DNA from: Clostridiales bacterium
GTDB lineage: Bacteria; Bacillota; Clostridia; Oscillospirales; Butyricicoccaceae
DNA length: 7,165 nucleotides
Assembly (NCBI GenBank): GCA_019418305.1
Contig: DYCA01000046.1
Coordinates: forward strand, 3,834 to 10,998
Reading direction: 5' to 3'
Shown here: piece after piece, positions 1-6,323 of the stretch
Layout: each line of letters opens with the position of its first letter
How positions within the stretch are numbered: position 1 is the first letter of the stretch
Notes under the pieces: model-generated
What the model saw: only the letters and a program-made list of their open reading frames with translations
Databases searched by the model: none
What the model was told of the DNA's origin: nothing
Translations under genes and position numbers: made by a program

Positions 1-226
1 GCTCTTCAACCGCAATCGCGTAGCTCAGCACATCCAGACCGGCGCCGCCGTACTCCTTGGGGTAAGGCAGCCCCATAAAACCGAGCTCGCCCATTTTCTT
101 GACAGCTTCCGCCGGGAATTCGTTTTCTTTGTCCATGAGGAAAGCCTGTGGCTTTACCTCGCTTTCCGCAAAAGCGCGGATTTCAGCGCGCAGTTTCTCA
201 TGCGCGTCGGTGGTTCGGAACAACAT
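1..226 (-). CDS. Acyl-CoA dehydrogenase, N-terminal part (truncated by window edge)
   Basis: Seen: reading leftward from an ATG at 226-224, 75 codons stay open to the window edge. The start is fixed by an AAGGAGG Shine-Dalgarno just upstream (about 234-240, minus strand). The protein begins MLFRTTDAHEKLRAEIRAF and continues with FPAEAVKKMGELGFMGLPYP and then KEYGGAGLD. Known: this all-helical N-terminal domain, with the phrase 'lGfmGlp.P.eyGGaG', is typical of FAD-dependent acyl-CoA dehydrogenases, which oxidise acyl-CoA to 2-enoyl-CoA in the cytoplasm. In Clostridia the commonest form is butyryl-CoA dehydrogenase, which works with electron-transferring flavoproteins in butyrate synthesis. 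Inference: a short-chain (butyryl-CoA type) enzyme is likely, but substrate-determining residues and the catalytic Glu lie outside the window, as do any downstream etfBA genes. It is divergent from the membrane protein gene at 716. The family call is firm; chain-length specificity is not. Confidence 0.9.
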   Translation of the reverse strand, partial: MLFRTTDAHEKLRAEIRAFAESEVKPQAFLMDKENEFPAEAVKKMGELGFMGLPYPKEYGGAGLDVLSYAIAVEE

Positions 227-258
227 GGGGAAACCTCCTTAATCAGCATTGCTTTTAA

Positions 259-288
259 ATGATATGTATTATCTTTAACTAATAGCAA
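259..288 (-). promoter_or_regulatory. Candidate sigma-A promoter for the acyl-CoA dehydrogenase gene
   Basis: On the minus strand, TTGCTA (288-283) and TATCAT (264-259) are 18 bases apart and sit about 35 bases upstream of the start codon. The -10 matches TATAAT at 5 of 6 positions and the -35 matches TTGACA at 4 of 6. A second, weaker candidate lies further up: TTGACT at 319-314 with TACTCT at 295-290, also 18 apart. Either could be used; AT-rich DNA gives chance matches. Confidence 0.4.
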
Positions 289-319
289 AAGAGTACCATA
301 AAGGTATTGTTTTAGTCAA

Positions 320-332
320 GTGCAATTTGCAC
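320..332. promoter_or_regulatory. Perfect 13-base palindrome, possible operator
   Basis: GTGCAA-T-TTGCAC is a perfect 6-1-6 inverted repeat. On the minus strand it directly abuts the TTGACT hexamer at 319-314, which is one of two candidate -35 elements for the acyl-CoA dehydrogenase gene. A perfect palindrome touching a promoter element is a typical place for a dimeric repressor or activator. No regulator family was recognised, and a chance palindrome of this size in about 490 bases of spacer cannot be excluded. Confidence 0.35.
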
Positions 333-420
333 AAAATTCCCAATAAAAATTTATATACAAATAATTATTTAGATAAAATGCATAAATAAAACTGGCATGT
401 TTCGACTATAAAGTAAAAAA

Positions 421-600
421 GAGGTGGTTTTGGATGGGAAAAGTATGTGGTGCAGAAGGGAACAGGGGGGAGCCACAGGCATAGAGCAACTTTGAGAGAC
501 TGCCGTTCATTCTCGCCTGTATAGGGGAAAATACCGTCGGGGTGCTGGCAGAATATACTCCAATGCTGCGCACAAAATAGGGTGGAAACATCGGATTCTT
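421..600. other. Unexplained GC-richer island in the divergent spacer
   Basis: The spacer 227-715 is AT-rich at 240-420, but from about 421 the composition rises to that of genes. The stretch holds no recognisable gene. On the plus strand an SD-like AGAGGTGG precedes ATG 434, whose frame runs 16 codons to TAG 482 and then reopens for 31 codons to TAG 578. On the minus strand 61-codon and 122-codon frames cross the same bases, with no convincing ribosome binding site and no familiar domain. Complementary pieces ACAGGC (475-480) with GCCTGT (515-520), enclosing GAGA (494-497) with TCTC (511-514), could fold into a nested hairpin. Options are a structured RNA, a dispersed repeat, a small-protein gene or a decayed gene remnant. 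The sequence alone does not decide between them. Confidence 0.3.
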
Positions 601-666
601 TCGCTTCTTTTCTTGTTATATCGTACAAAAAGGTGCTTTGGCGATCTTTCCTTTTGCAATGCGCTG

Positions 667-675
667 TGTTATACT
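667..675 (+). promoter_or_regulatory. Extended -10 promoter for the membrane protein / SLH-transglutaminase unit
   Basis: TG-T-TATACT (667-675) is an extended -10 element, with TATACT matching TATAAT at 5 of 6. The -35 region 17 bases upstream (TTTCCT) is poor, which is tolerated by extended -10 promoters. A transcript would start near 682, giving a leader of only about 35 bases before ATG 716. Confidence 0.5.
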
Positions 676-689
676 CTATCATAGATAGA
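675..689. promoter_or_regulatory. 15-base palindrome at the presumed transcription start, possible operator
   Basis: TCTATC-ATA-GATAGA is a perfect 6-3-6 inverted repeat beginning at the last base of the -10 hexamer and covering the expected start site. A protein bound here would block the promoter, so a repressor site is a reasonable guess. The repeat is AT-rich and no regulator is recognised. Confidence 0.35.
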
Positions 690-715
690 TATTGACTGGA
701 TTGGGAGGGATTTCT

Positions 716-1624
716 ATGCCGAAACAACCGCAAGGCAAAAAATTATCTGCGGAACAGAATCTGGAAAAGCGTCACCGGGCACGCCGGCGACTGACCATCC
801 GCGGTGTTCTTTCGTTTTTCATTGTGTTGACCTTTGTGCGCGCAGCGTTTATGCACCGGTATGAAAATATGTTTGTCTGCGTGCTGTCGCTGGCGCTGTT
901 TTGCGTGCCGGTGCTGATTGAGCGCAGTCTGGACATTGATATTCCGCCGCTGATGGAGGCAATTATCTACTGCTTTATTTTTGCTGCGGAAATCCTCGGG
1001 GAAATCAACTCGTTTTACACGATTATTCCCGGGTGGGACACCATGCTGCACACCATCAACGGTTTTCTGGTTGCGGCGGTCGGCTTTGCGCTGGTGGATT
1101 TGTTTAATCGCAGCGAGCGGTTTACTTTTAAGCTGTCGCCGCTGTTTCTGGCAATCGTGGCGTTCTGCTTTTCGATGACGGTTGGCGTTTTGTGGGAATT
1201 TTTTGAGTTTGGCGCGGATCAGATGTTGGGAACCGATATGCAGAAGGATTTCATCGTGCAGAACATCAATTCGGTCTCGCTCAATCCAGATGGTCTAAAT
1301 AATGTCGAGCATGTGCAGGTGGAAAGCTTGGTCGTCAACGGGGAGGACTGGATGCAGTTCCCGGGCGGCTATCTGGATATCGGCCTTATCGATACGATGA
1401 AGGATTTGCAGGTTAATTTTATCGGTGCGGTGGCGTTTTCCATCATTGGTTATTTTTATGTAAAAACACGCGGCAAGGGCAAGCTCGCCGCCTCGCTGAT
1501 TCCGATTGTGCTTGACCCGCAGGGGAGCGATGCGCAAGAGAAAAAATCAAAGAAAAATGCTCCGGACAGGGAACCAAATGCGGACCAGTCCCGTCCAATC
1601 AATCAGAACGACGAAAAGGAGTAG
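716..1624 (+). CDS. Multi-pass membrane protein, DUF2238/YjdF-like
   Basis: Start ATG 716 is chosen because GGGAGG (703-708) sits 7 bases before it; an upstream in-frame TTG at 692 has no such site and precedes the SD. The product is 302 residues. A basic N-terminus (roughly 8-29, rich in K and R) precedes about six hydrophobic segments near 29-47, 52-68, 80-98, 112-131, 142-160 and 233-250. Polar motifs inside or next to membrane segments are GWDTMLHTINGFL (106-118, Asp108 and His112) and LWEFFEFGAD (159-168, Trp160, Glu161, Glu164), then DTMKDL (226-231). Known: D...H and WE..E motifs in this order are characteristic of DUF2238/YjdF-type membrane proteins of unknown function. A polar segment at about 165-230 and a charged tail (270-302) lie between or after membrane spans. 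Inference: buried Asp/His/Glu residues may bind metal or a small ligand. The gene ends inside the Shine-Dalgarno of the next gene, so the two are probably co-expressed. Confidence 0.75.
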   Translation: MPKQPQGKKLSAEQNLEKRHRARRRLTIRGVLSFFIVLTFVRAAFMHRYENMFVCVLSLALFCVPVLIERSLDIDIPPLMEAIIYCFIFAAEILGEINSFYTIIPGWDTMLHTINGFLVAAVGFALVDLFNRSERFTFKLSPLFLAIVAFCFSMTVGVLWEFFEFGADQMLGTDMQKDFIVQNINSVSLNPDGLNNVEHVQVESLVVNGEDWMQFPGGYLDIGLIDTMKDLQVNFIGAVAFSIIGYFYVKTRGKGKLAASLIPIVLDPQGSDAQEKKSKKNAPDREPNADQSRPINQNDEKE

Positions 1625-1631
1625 TTTTCTC

Positions 1632-3410
1632 ATGAAAAAGCAAGTGACCGCGGCGTCTCTCGCCGCTCTGGTGGCGATTTCCGCGCTGCCGATTTCTGCG
1701 TGTGCGGCCGCGATGAACGATCAGGCTCCGATAAAAGCGCCGGTACTCAACACGACCGACCATATGCAGTATATGAACGGCTATGCGGACGGCACGTTCC
1801 GTCCGGATGCGCCCATTACCCGTGCCGAGGCCTGCAAGCTGATTTCCTCGCTTCTGACCGAGTCCTCCGGCGGCGGGGATTACCTGTTCACCGATGTGCC
1901 GCAGAACGCGTGGTATGCCGCGGCAGTTGGAGAGATGACCGGCTATTCGCTCGTGGGCGGTTACAGCGATGGCACGTTCCGCCCGGACGCAAACATTACG
2001 CGCGCCGAGTTTGTCACCATCCTGTCCCGCATCCCGCACGATGATATCGGCACCGAGGGCAGCTTTTCGGATGTGCCCAAGACCCACTGGGCGTATAACG
2101 CGGTGCAGACTGCGCTGGCACAGGGCTGGGTTGCAGGCGACCCGTCCGGCCTGTTCCGTCCGGATGATTCGATTACCCGCGCGGAGGCGGTGACCGTACT
2201 CAATCGCATTCTGGGCCGCACGGGCGATGCGGTGATGGCGTCCACCGGCGAGGGTATCCGCGTGATGCCGGACGTGCCGGACACGCATTGGGCGTATCTG
2301 GCGATGCTGGAGGCGACGACCGACCACGAATATGAGCTGACCGACAGCGTAGAGCACTGGACTTCGTACGACAAGGAAACCACCACACTGGCGGAAGGCT
2401 GGCATAACATCAACGGTTTGCTGTTCCACGTCAACGGCGCGCAGCAGTTCGATTACAACACCACGGTGGACGGTCTAGAGCTGGACCGCAACGGCCGCTA
2501 TACTACCGGCTCGGAGGAGCTGGACAAGCTGCTGACGCAGGCAGTCGCGGGTGTGGTCAATGATAAGATGACGCAGATGGAAAAGCTGCGCGCGGTTTAT
2601 GACTACGCCAAGAAAACCTTCGGTTATCTGGGTATCGGTACGGTCGATACCTCCAAGGACGGCTGGGAGATCGAGCAGGCCATCAAGATGCTGACCGATA
2701 AGCGCGGCAACTGCTACTCGTGGTCGAGTGTGTTCACATACCTCGCCCGTCAGGTGGGCTATGATGCCAAGGCCGTTGTCGGCACGGGCGTGTCCCCGAA
2801 GGGCAGCGAGTCCGTACACGCATGGACAGAGATTACGATTGACGGCGTGGCCTATACCTTCGACCCGCAGATTGAAAGCGTGTATGCGCAGCGTTACGGC
2901 GAAAACTATGATCTGTTTATGAAGAAGTACGGCGAAGCTGAGTGGGGCTACAAGAAGGCAGAGGAGCCGGAGCAGCCCGTCGAGCCGGAAACGCCGGAAG
3001 CTGATGCTTCTCTGGTGGCGCTGATGGATAAGATCTACGGCGACAAGAAGGACATCATGGTTGGTCAGACCGTGCTGTATAACGGTATGGGTGCGGATGG
3101 CACGATGCAGCCGCTGACCTGGTATCTTGGCACGGAGGATGTGAAGTTTGAGGCCGGTCTTGCATCTGAGGCCATGATTTCCTCGCAGGCGCATTCGATT
3201 GTCCTGCTGCGGATGCCGGAGGGAGCGGATATGGAAGCGGCCAAGGCAAAGATAGCGGAGAGTATCGACCCGTTCAAGTGGGTATGCGTTGGCGTGAATC
3301 CGGATAAGGTGCGCGTGGAGAGTAGCGGCAACCTCATCTGCGTGGTTCTGGACGACGAAAACGGAGACTACTACGCGGACAATTTCCTGTCCTTCGCGGC
3401 GGCAGAGTAA
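1632..3410 (+). CDS. Secreted SLH-domain transglutaminase-like protein with DUF4358-like C-terminus
   Basis: Start ATG 1632 follows AAGGAG (1616-1621) by 10 bases and opens a signal peptide; the frame's upstream extension to 1506 overlaps the previous gene and is not used. The product is 592 residues. Residues 1-27 form a signal peptide. ISAC24 fits a lipobox, although cleavage in the following Ala run by signal peptidase I is also possible. Three SLH motifs follow, each with a FRPD..ITRAE core (about 56-66, 116-126, 175-185), plus a fourth half-motif, PDVPDTHWAYLAMLEA (213-228). Residues 255-292 resemble choline/glucan-binding repeats (GWHNINGLLFHVNG, then LDRNGRYTTG). A transglutaminase-like domain (about 312-425) has Cys361 in RGNCYSWSSVF, His396 in SVHAWTEI and Asp411 in YTFDPQ, a complete papain-like triad. 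A Pro/Glu-rich linker (444-458) leads to a DUF4358-like domain (about 458-575, AHSIVLLRMPEGAD then KWVCVGV). Inference: held at the cell wall by SLH, it cross-links, deamidates or cleaves a surface protein or peptide. The substrate is unknown. Confidence 0.88.
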   Translation: MKKQVTAASLAALVAISALPISACAAAMNDQAPIKAPVLNTTDHMQYMNGYADGTFRPDAPITRAEACKLISSLLTESSGGGDYLFTDVPQNAWYAAAVGEMTGYSLVGGYSDGTFRPDANITRAEFVTILSRIPHDDIGTEGSFSDVPKTHWAYNAVQTALAQGWVAGDPSGLFRPDDSITRAEAVTVLNRILGRTGDAVMASTGEGIRVMPDVPDTHWAYLAMLEATTDHEYELTDSVEHWTSYDKETTTLAEGWHNINGLLFHVNGAQQFDYNTTVDGLELDRNGRYTTGSEELDKLLTQAVAGVVNDKMTQMEKLRAVYDYAKKTFGYLGIGTVDTSKDGWEIEQAIKMLTDKRGNCYSWSSVFTYLARQVGYDAKAVVGTGVSPKGSESVHAWTEITIDGVAYTFDPQIESVYAQRYGENYDLFMKKYGEAEWGYKKAEEPEQPVEPETPEADASLVALMDKIYGDKKDIMVGQTVLYNGMGADGTMQPLTWYLGTEDVKFEAGLASEAMISSQAHSIVLLRMPEGADMEAAKAKIAESIDPFKWVCVGVNPDKVRVESSGNLICVVLDDENGDYYADNFLSFAAAE

Positions 3411-3430
3411 AGCTGTAGAAAAAGCAAATA

Positions 3431-3466
3431 AAAGGCGCGCAGCCGATAGGCTGCGCGCCTTTCTTT
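3431..3466. terminator. Bidirectional rho-independent terminator between convergent genes
   Basis: Perfect 14-bp stem: AAAGGCGCGCAGCC (3431-3444), loop GATA, GGCTGCGCGCCTTT (3449-3462), followed by TTCTTT on the plus strand. Read from the other side, the stem is followed by a T-rich run (complement of 3420-3433). It therefore can stop both the SLH-transglutaminase transcript and the fbp transcript, whose stop codons are 20 and 12 bases away respectively. Confidence 0.93.
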
Positions 3467-3474
3467 ATCGCGCG

Positions 3475-5451
3475 TTAATTGTCGCGGTTGTCCTCTTTGA
3501 TTTCGCCGCGGCGGAACGCCGCAAGCAGTTCTTTCAGATCGTCTATGGTCTGCTGAAGCGCATGGCCGACATCGGTTTCGCAGATGCGGATGCGGTTTTC
3601 CGAACGGTCGAACGCCATGGAAGTGGACAGAATATCCTTGTTATCGCGGATGGCGGTCTCCTTGCCGGGGAACGGCTCGTGCGCGGTGATGTGGATGCCC
3701 CACGAGTCAAATACCAGCGTATAGCCTGCGATGCCGGTGGTCGGCTGATAGGCGCGGCAGAAGCCGCCGTCAATTACAATCAAACGGCCGCCCGCCTTGA
3801 TGGGGCTTTCGCCGTCCTTGGTTTTCACCGGCACATGGCCGTTGACAATGTGGCAGTGATCGCCCTCCAGGCCGAATTCCTGCAGGATGCGCACACAGGC
3901 AGCGTCCTCATTGTAGAAGGAGTAGTAGGGGTTTTTCGGCTCGGCCCATGTGGATTTATCCTCGATCAGGCGGCGTTCAAAGGTGGCGATGTGGTCGCGC
4001 CCGAAGGAGGGCGAGTTGCGTCCGCACCAGAGGAACCACAGAAAATCCTTGCCGAACTGCCGCTCTTCCGTGCCCTCGCGTGCATAGTAACCCTCGCGTG
4101 CGACGGTTTCGCACCAGTCCATCAGCGCCTTGCCGGATAACTGTTGTCCGCCGAACGAGAATTGCAGAAACTCACCCTTGTCATCCATTGGGATGCAGCC
4201 ATGGAACAGCAAATTGCCGTTGAAACACTTGTACAGCCCGCCTTTGGAATAGAGGAAGCCGATGTGGCGCTGCAATTTTTCGCTGCGCAGGAAGGAGTTT
4301 TTCAGCTGTGCCATCAGCGCATGCTCTTCGGGGGTCAGACGGTAGGGGTTTTCCGGGTCGATGGTTGGGAAATCGCAGTCGCGCAGCTTGTATTCGCCGG
4401 TCGGCAGCGTAACTGTACCCTTTGCAAAGTCAATCTTGTCAAGCAGCAGACGGTCGTCCATGTGGAAAGAGGGGTTGCGCCGGATGGTCTGTCCTTCGAG
4501 CTTGAACTGGATGACGGCAATCGCCTTGTGCATGCGTGCGGCGCGCGCAGTATCTACGCCGGTCTGCTCGGCCGGTTCCAGCGTCTTGGGCATGAAACAG
4601 GATACGTCGCGGCCGCGGTAGGTTTCGTCCGCAAACAGCGCAAGCGGGCGCAGGCTGATGCCGTAACCGGTTTCAATGACATCCAGATTGTTGTAAGTAA
4701 TGGAGTTGCTCAAAACGGTTGCAATACAGGTGCGGCTGCCGGTAGCGGCGCCCATCCACAGTACGTCGTGGTTGCCCCACTGGATATCGACCGAATGGTG
4801 CTCCATGAGCATGTCCATAATGATATCTGCGCGCGGACCACGGTCGAAAATATCGCCGACGATGTGCAGGTGGTCGACCACCAGCCGCTTGATGAGGTTG
4901 CACATCGAGATGATAAACTCCTCGGCACGGTCGGTTTCGATGATGGAGGAGATAACCGTGTCAAAGTATTCGCGCTTATTATAGATATCGTTGTTCTTGT
5001 TGAGCAGTTCGTTGATAATGTCGCCGTTCCAGCGCGGCAGGGCGCGGCGCACCTTGGCGCGTGTATACTTGGAGGCGCACAGACGGCAGATTTCAAGCAG
5101 ACGGCTGAGCGTGATGCGGTACCATTCGGCGCGGTCGGGCGAGGCTGCGACCAGTTCCTCGAGCTTTTCTTCCGGATAGTAAATGAGTGTGGCAAGTTTG
5201 GCGCGTTCGTCGGCGGGCAGACTGTCGCGCAGCACGATGTCCACCTTTTCTCGAACCGCGCCCGAGGCGTTGTTGAGAATATGTACAAAGGCGTCCGCTT
5301 CGCCGTGCAGATCGCTCATGAAGTGCTCGGTGCCCTTGGGCAGGCTGAGAATGGCCTGTAGATGGATGATTTCACTGCTGGCCGCGCGCACGTTGGGATA
5401 TTGCAGCGCGAGCAGACGCAGATATTTTTGACGGTCGGTGCGGTTGTCCAT
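3475..5451 (-). CDS. fbp: Fructose-1,6-bisphosphatase, class III
   Basis: 658 residues, the usual size for class III FBPase. The start ATG (5451-5449) follows AGGAG (5463-5459) by 7 bases. The enzyme hydrolyses fructose-1,6-bisphosphate to fructose-6-phosphate and phosphate, the committed step of gluconeogenesis, in the cytoplasm. Known: class III is the Firmicutes type, unrelated to classes I and II and built on a calcineurin-like metallophosphoesterase fold. Seen: the metal-binding series HFMSDLHGEAD (43-53, Asp47 and His49), VGDIFDRGPRAD (198-209), QWGNHDVLWMG (225-235), NLLFHGCIP (413-421) and IVNGHVPVKTKDG (535-547, His539) appears in order. Further family phrases are GKDFLWFLWCGRNSPSFG (467-484) and RLIVIDGGFCRAYQ (556-569). 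All expected metal ligands appear intact. It lies downstream of ttcA on the same strand, but a terminator and its own candidate promoter separate them. The acidic C-terminal tail is unremarkable. Confidence 0.97.
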   Translation of the reverse strand: MDNRTDRQKYLRLLALQYPNVRAASSEIIHLQAILSLPKGTEHFMSDLHGEADAFVHILNNASGAVREKVDIVLRDSLPADERAKLATLIYYPEEKLEELVAASPDRAEWYRITLSRLLEICRLCASKYTRAKVRRALPRWNGDIINELLNKNNDIYNKREYFDTVISSIIETDRAEEFIISMCNLIKRLVVDHLHIVGDIFDRGPRADIIMDMLMEHHSVDIQWGNHDVLWMGAATGSRTCIATVLSNSITYNNLDVIETGYGISLRPLALFADETYRGRDVSCFMPKTLEPAEQTGVDTARAARMHKAIAVIQFKLEGQTIRRNPSFHMDDRLLLDKIDFAKGTVTLPTGEYKLRDCDFPTIDPENPYRLTPEEHALMAQLKNSFLRSEKLQRHIGFLYSKGGLYKCFNGNLLFHGCIPMDDKGEFLQFSFGGQQLSGKALMDWCETVAREGYYAREGTEERQFGKDFLWFLWCGRNSPSFGRDHIATFERRLIEDKSTWAEPKNPYYSFYNEDAACVRILQEFGLEGDHCHIVNGHVPVKTKDGESPIKAGGRLIVIDGGFCRAYQPTTGIAGYTLVFDSWGIHITAHEPFPGKETAIRDNKDILSTSMAFDRSENRIRICETDVGHALQQTIDDLKELLAAFRRGEIKEDNRDN

Positions 5452-5458
5452 GGGAAAA

Positions 5459-5512
5459 CTCCTCTCTGATTCCTCTTTTCTTTAGTATGCCATAAAACAG
5501 AGGGAAACACAA
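5459..5512 (-). promoter_or_regulatory. Candidate fbp promoter and ribosome binding site
   Basis: On the minus strand TTGTGT (5512-5507) and CATACT (5489-5484) are 17 bases apart, matching the sigma-A hexamers at 3 and 4 positions. The AGGAG ribosome binding site follows at 5463-5459. This would give a leader of about 25-30 bases. The matches are moderate, but an internal promoter is expected because a terminator separates fbp from ttcA. Confidence 0.42.
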
Positions 5513-5538
5513 AGGGATTTCTGTAAAATCGAAGAAAA

Positions 5539-5565
5539 CCGCCGTCTCCGGTTGCGGGACGGCGG
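5539..5565 (-). terminator. Rho-independent terminator of ttcA
   Basis: CCGCCGTC (5539-5546) pairs perfectly with GACGGCGG (5558-5565). The loop can add CCG (5548-5550) with CGG (5555-5557) around a 4-base tip. Read on the minus strand, the stem is followed by TTTTCTTCGATTTT. It begins 7 bases after the ttcA stop codon, where an intrinsic terminator would be expected. Confidence 0.82.
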
Positions 5566-5572
5566 CAAAAAA

Positions 5573-6313
5573 CTATTTGGGTCGCTTGGGCGTGCGGGTG
5601 CGGTCGGGCGCCCAGCCCTGCAGGGGATAGCGCTGGATGGCGCCGAAAATGCGATCGCGCAGGCCGGGCATGGTCTGTTCGAGGTTTTTGAGCAGGTCCT
5701 TAATCTCCTGCCGCTTGGTGTTGCCGTCGGCCGGGCAAGGGTTGTGCACAATGGGCAGCGCGTGCCGCTGCGCAAACGAGCGAACGTAATACTCAGGTGT
5801 ATACAGCAACGGACGGATGAGCGTGATGCCTGTACGGTCGAGGAAGGTGACCGGCTGAAAGCAGGAGATGCGTCCCTCGTAGAACAGGGACAGCATATAG
5901 GTTTCGACTACGTCGTCAAAGTGGTGGCCGAGCGCGACTTTTTTGCAGCCTGCCGCCAGCGCTGCCTCGTGCAGCGCGCCGCGGCGCATCTTGGCGCACA
6001 GCGCGCAGGGGTTCTCCTCCTTGCGGATGTCGAAGATGATAGGGCCGATTTGCGTCGGGATGCGGATGTAGTCCACGCCCAGCTCGTCGCACAGCGTCTG
6101 TACGGGAGAAAAGTCCATCTCGTCATAGCCCATTTCAAGCGTGATGGCGACGACTTCAAATTTCTTGGGGTAAAAGGCGCGCAGCTTTGCCAGCGCAACC
6201 AGCAGCGTGAGAGAATCCTTGCCGCCCGATACGCCGACGGCAATGCGGTCGCCGTCCTCAATCATATGGTAATGGTCCACCGCTCGGCGGACATAAGAGA
6301 GCATTTTCTGCAT
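5573..6313 (-). CDS. ttcA: TtcA-family PP-loop ATPase, probable tRNA 2-thiocytidine synthetase
   Basis: 246 residues. ATG 6313-6311 follows GGAG (6325-6322) by 8 bases. Seen: the PP-loop SGGKDS (29-34) in IAVGVSGGKDSLTLL, the pair of cysteines in NPCALCAKMRRG (Cys103, Cys106), the motif GHHFDDVVETYML (129-141), and a third cysteine, Cys193, in HNPCPADGN. Known: TtcA adenylates C32 of certain tRNAs and replaces the oxygen with sulfur, using a [4Fe-4S] cluster held by exactly this CxxC plus a distal Cys. The related TilS family (lysidine at position 34) lacks these cysteines. All catalytic and cluster positions appear intact. The protein is shorter than E. coli TtcA (about 311 residues), mainly through shorter ends. 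Inference: a tRNA thiolase of the TtcA/TtuA-like superfamily. Which nucleotide it modifies in this host is less certain than the family. It is divergent from rplM, with its own promoter and terminator. Confidence 0.88.
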   Translation of the reverse strand: MQKMLSYVRRAVDHYHMIEDGDRIAVGVSGGKDSLTLLVALAKLRAFYPKKFEVVAITLEMGYDEMDFSPVQTLCDELGVDYIRIPTQIGPIIFDIRKEENPCALCAKMRRGALHEAALAAGCKKVALGHHFDDVVETYMLSLFYEGRISCFQPVTFLDRTGITLIRPLLYTPEYYVRSFAQRHALPIVHNPCPADGNTKRQEIKDLLKNLEQTMPGLRDRIFGAIQRYPLQGWAPDRTRTPKRPK

Positions 6314-6323
6314 GGTTTTGTCT

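Noticed and set aside
327..356. Possible plus-strand promoter TTGCAC with TTTATA or TTATAT
   Set aside because: The -35 matches only 3 of 6 positions and AT-rich spacer yields such pairs by chance; the extended -10 at 667-675 is far better placed for the downstream genes.
692..715. Upstream TTG start extending the membrane protein by 8 residues
   Set aside because: ATG 716 has GGGAGG at ideal spacing, while TTG 692 has none and would place the SD inside the coding region.
365..733. Minus-strand frame of 122 codons (and a 61-codon frame at 406-591) in the divergent spacer
   Set aside because: No Shine-Dalgarno was seen for the 122-codon frame, its 5' end overlaps the start of the membrane protein gene, and the residues look random. 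It is kept only as part of the unexplained island, not as a gene.
1506..1631. Upstream extension of the SLH-transglutaminase frame
   Set aside because: It overlaps the preceding gene and would bury the signal peptide; ATG 1632 has its own ribosome binding site and begins a typical signal sequence.
1764..2190. DNA repeats within the SLH region
   Set aside because: Recurring bases around the GTTCCGTCCGGA-like segments reflect three homologous SLH protein motifs, not a mobile or regulatory repeat.
1599..2429. Minus-strand open frame (276 codons) opposite the SLH gene
   Set aside because: It is Arg/His/Gly-rich, as expected from antisense reading of GC-rich SLH repeats, and shows no domain or start signal.
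4144..5361. Long plus-strand open frame (405 codons) opposite fbp
   Set aside because: It lies wholly antisense to an intact class III FBPase with all motifs, has no recognisable domain and no good ribosome binding site, and is explained by GC-biased codon use on the other strand.
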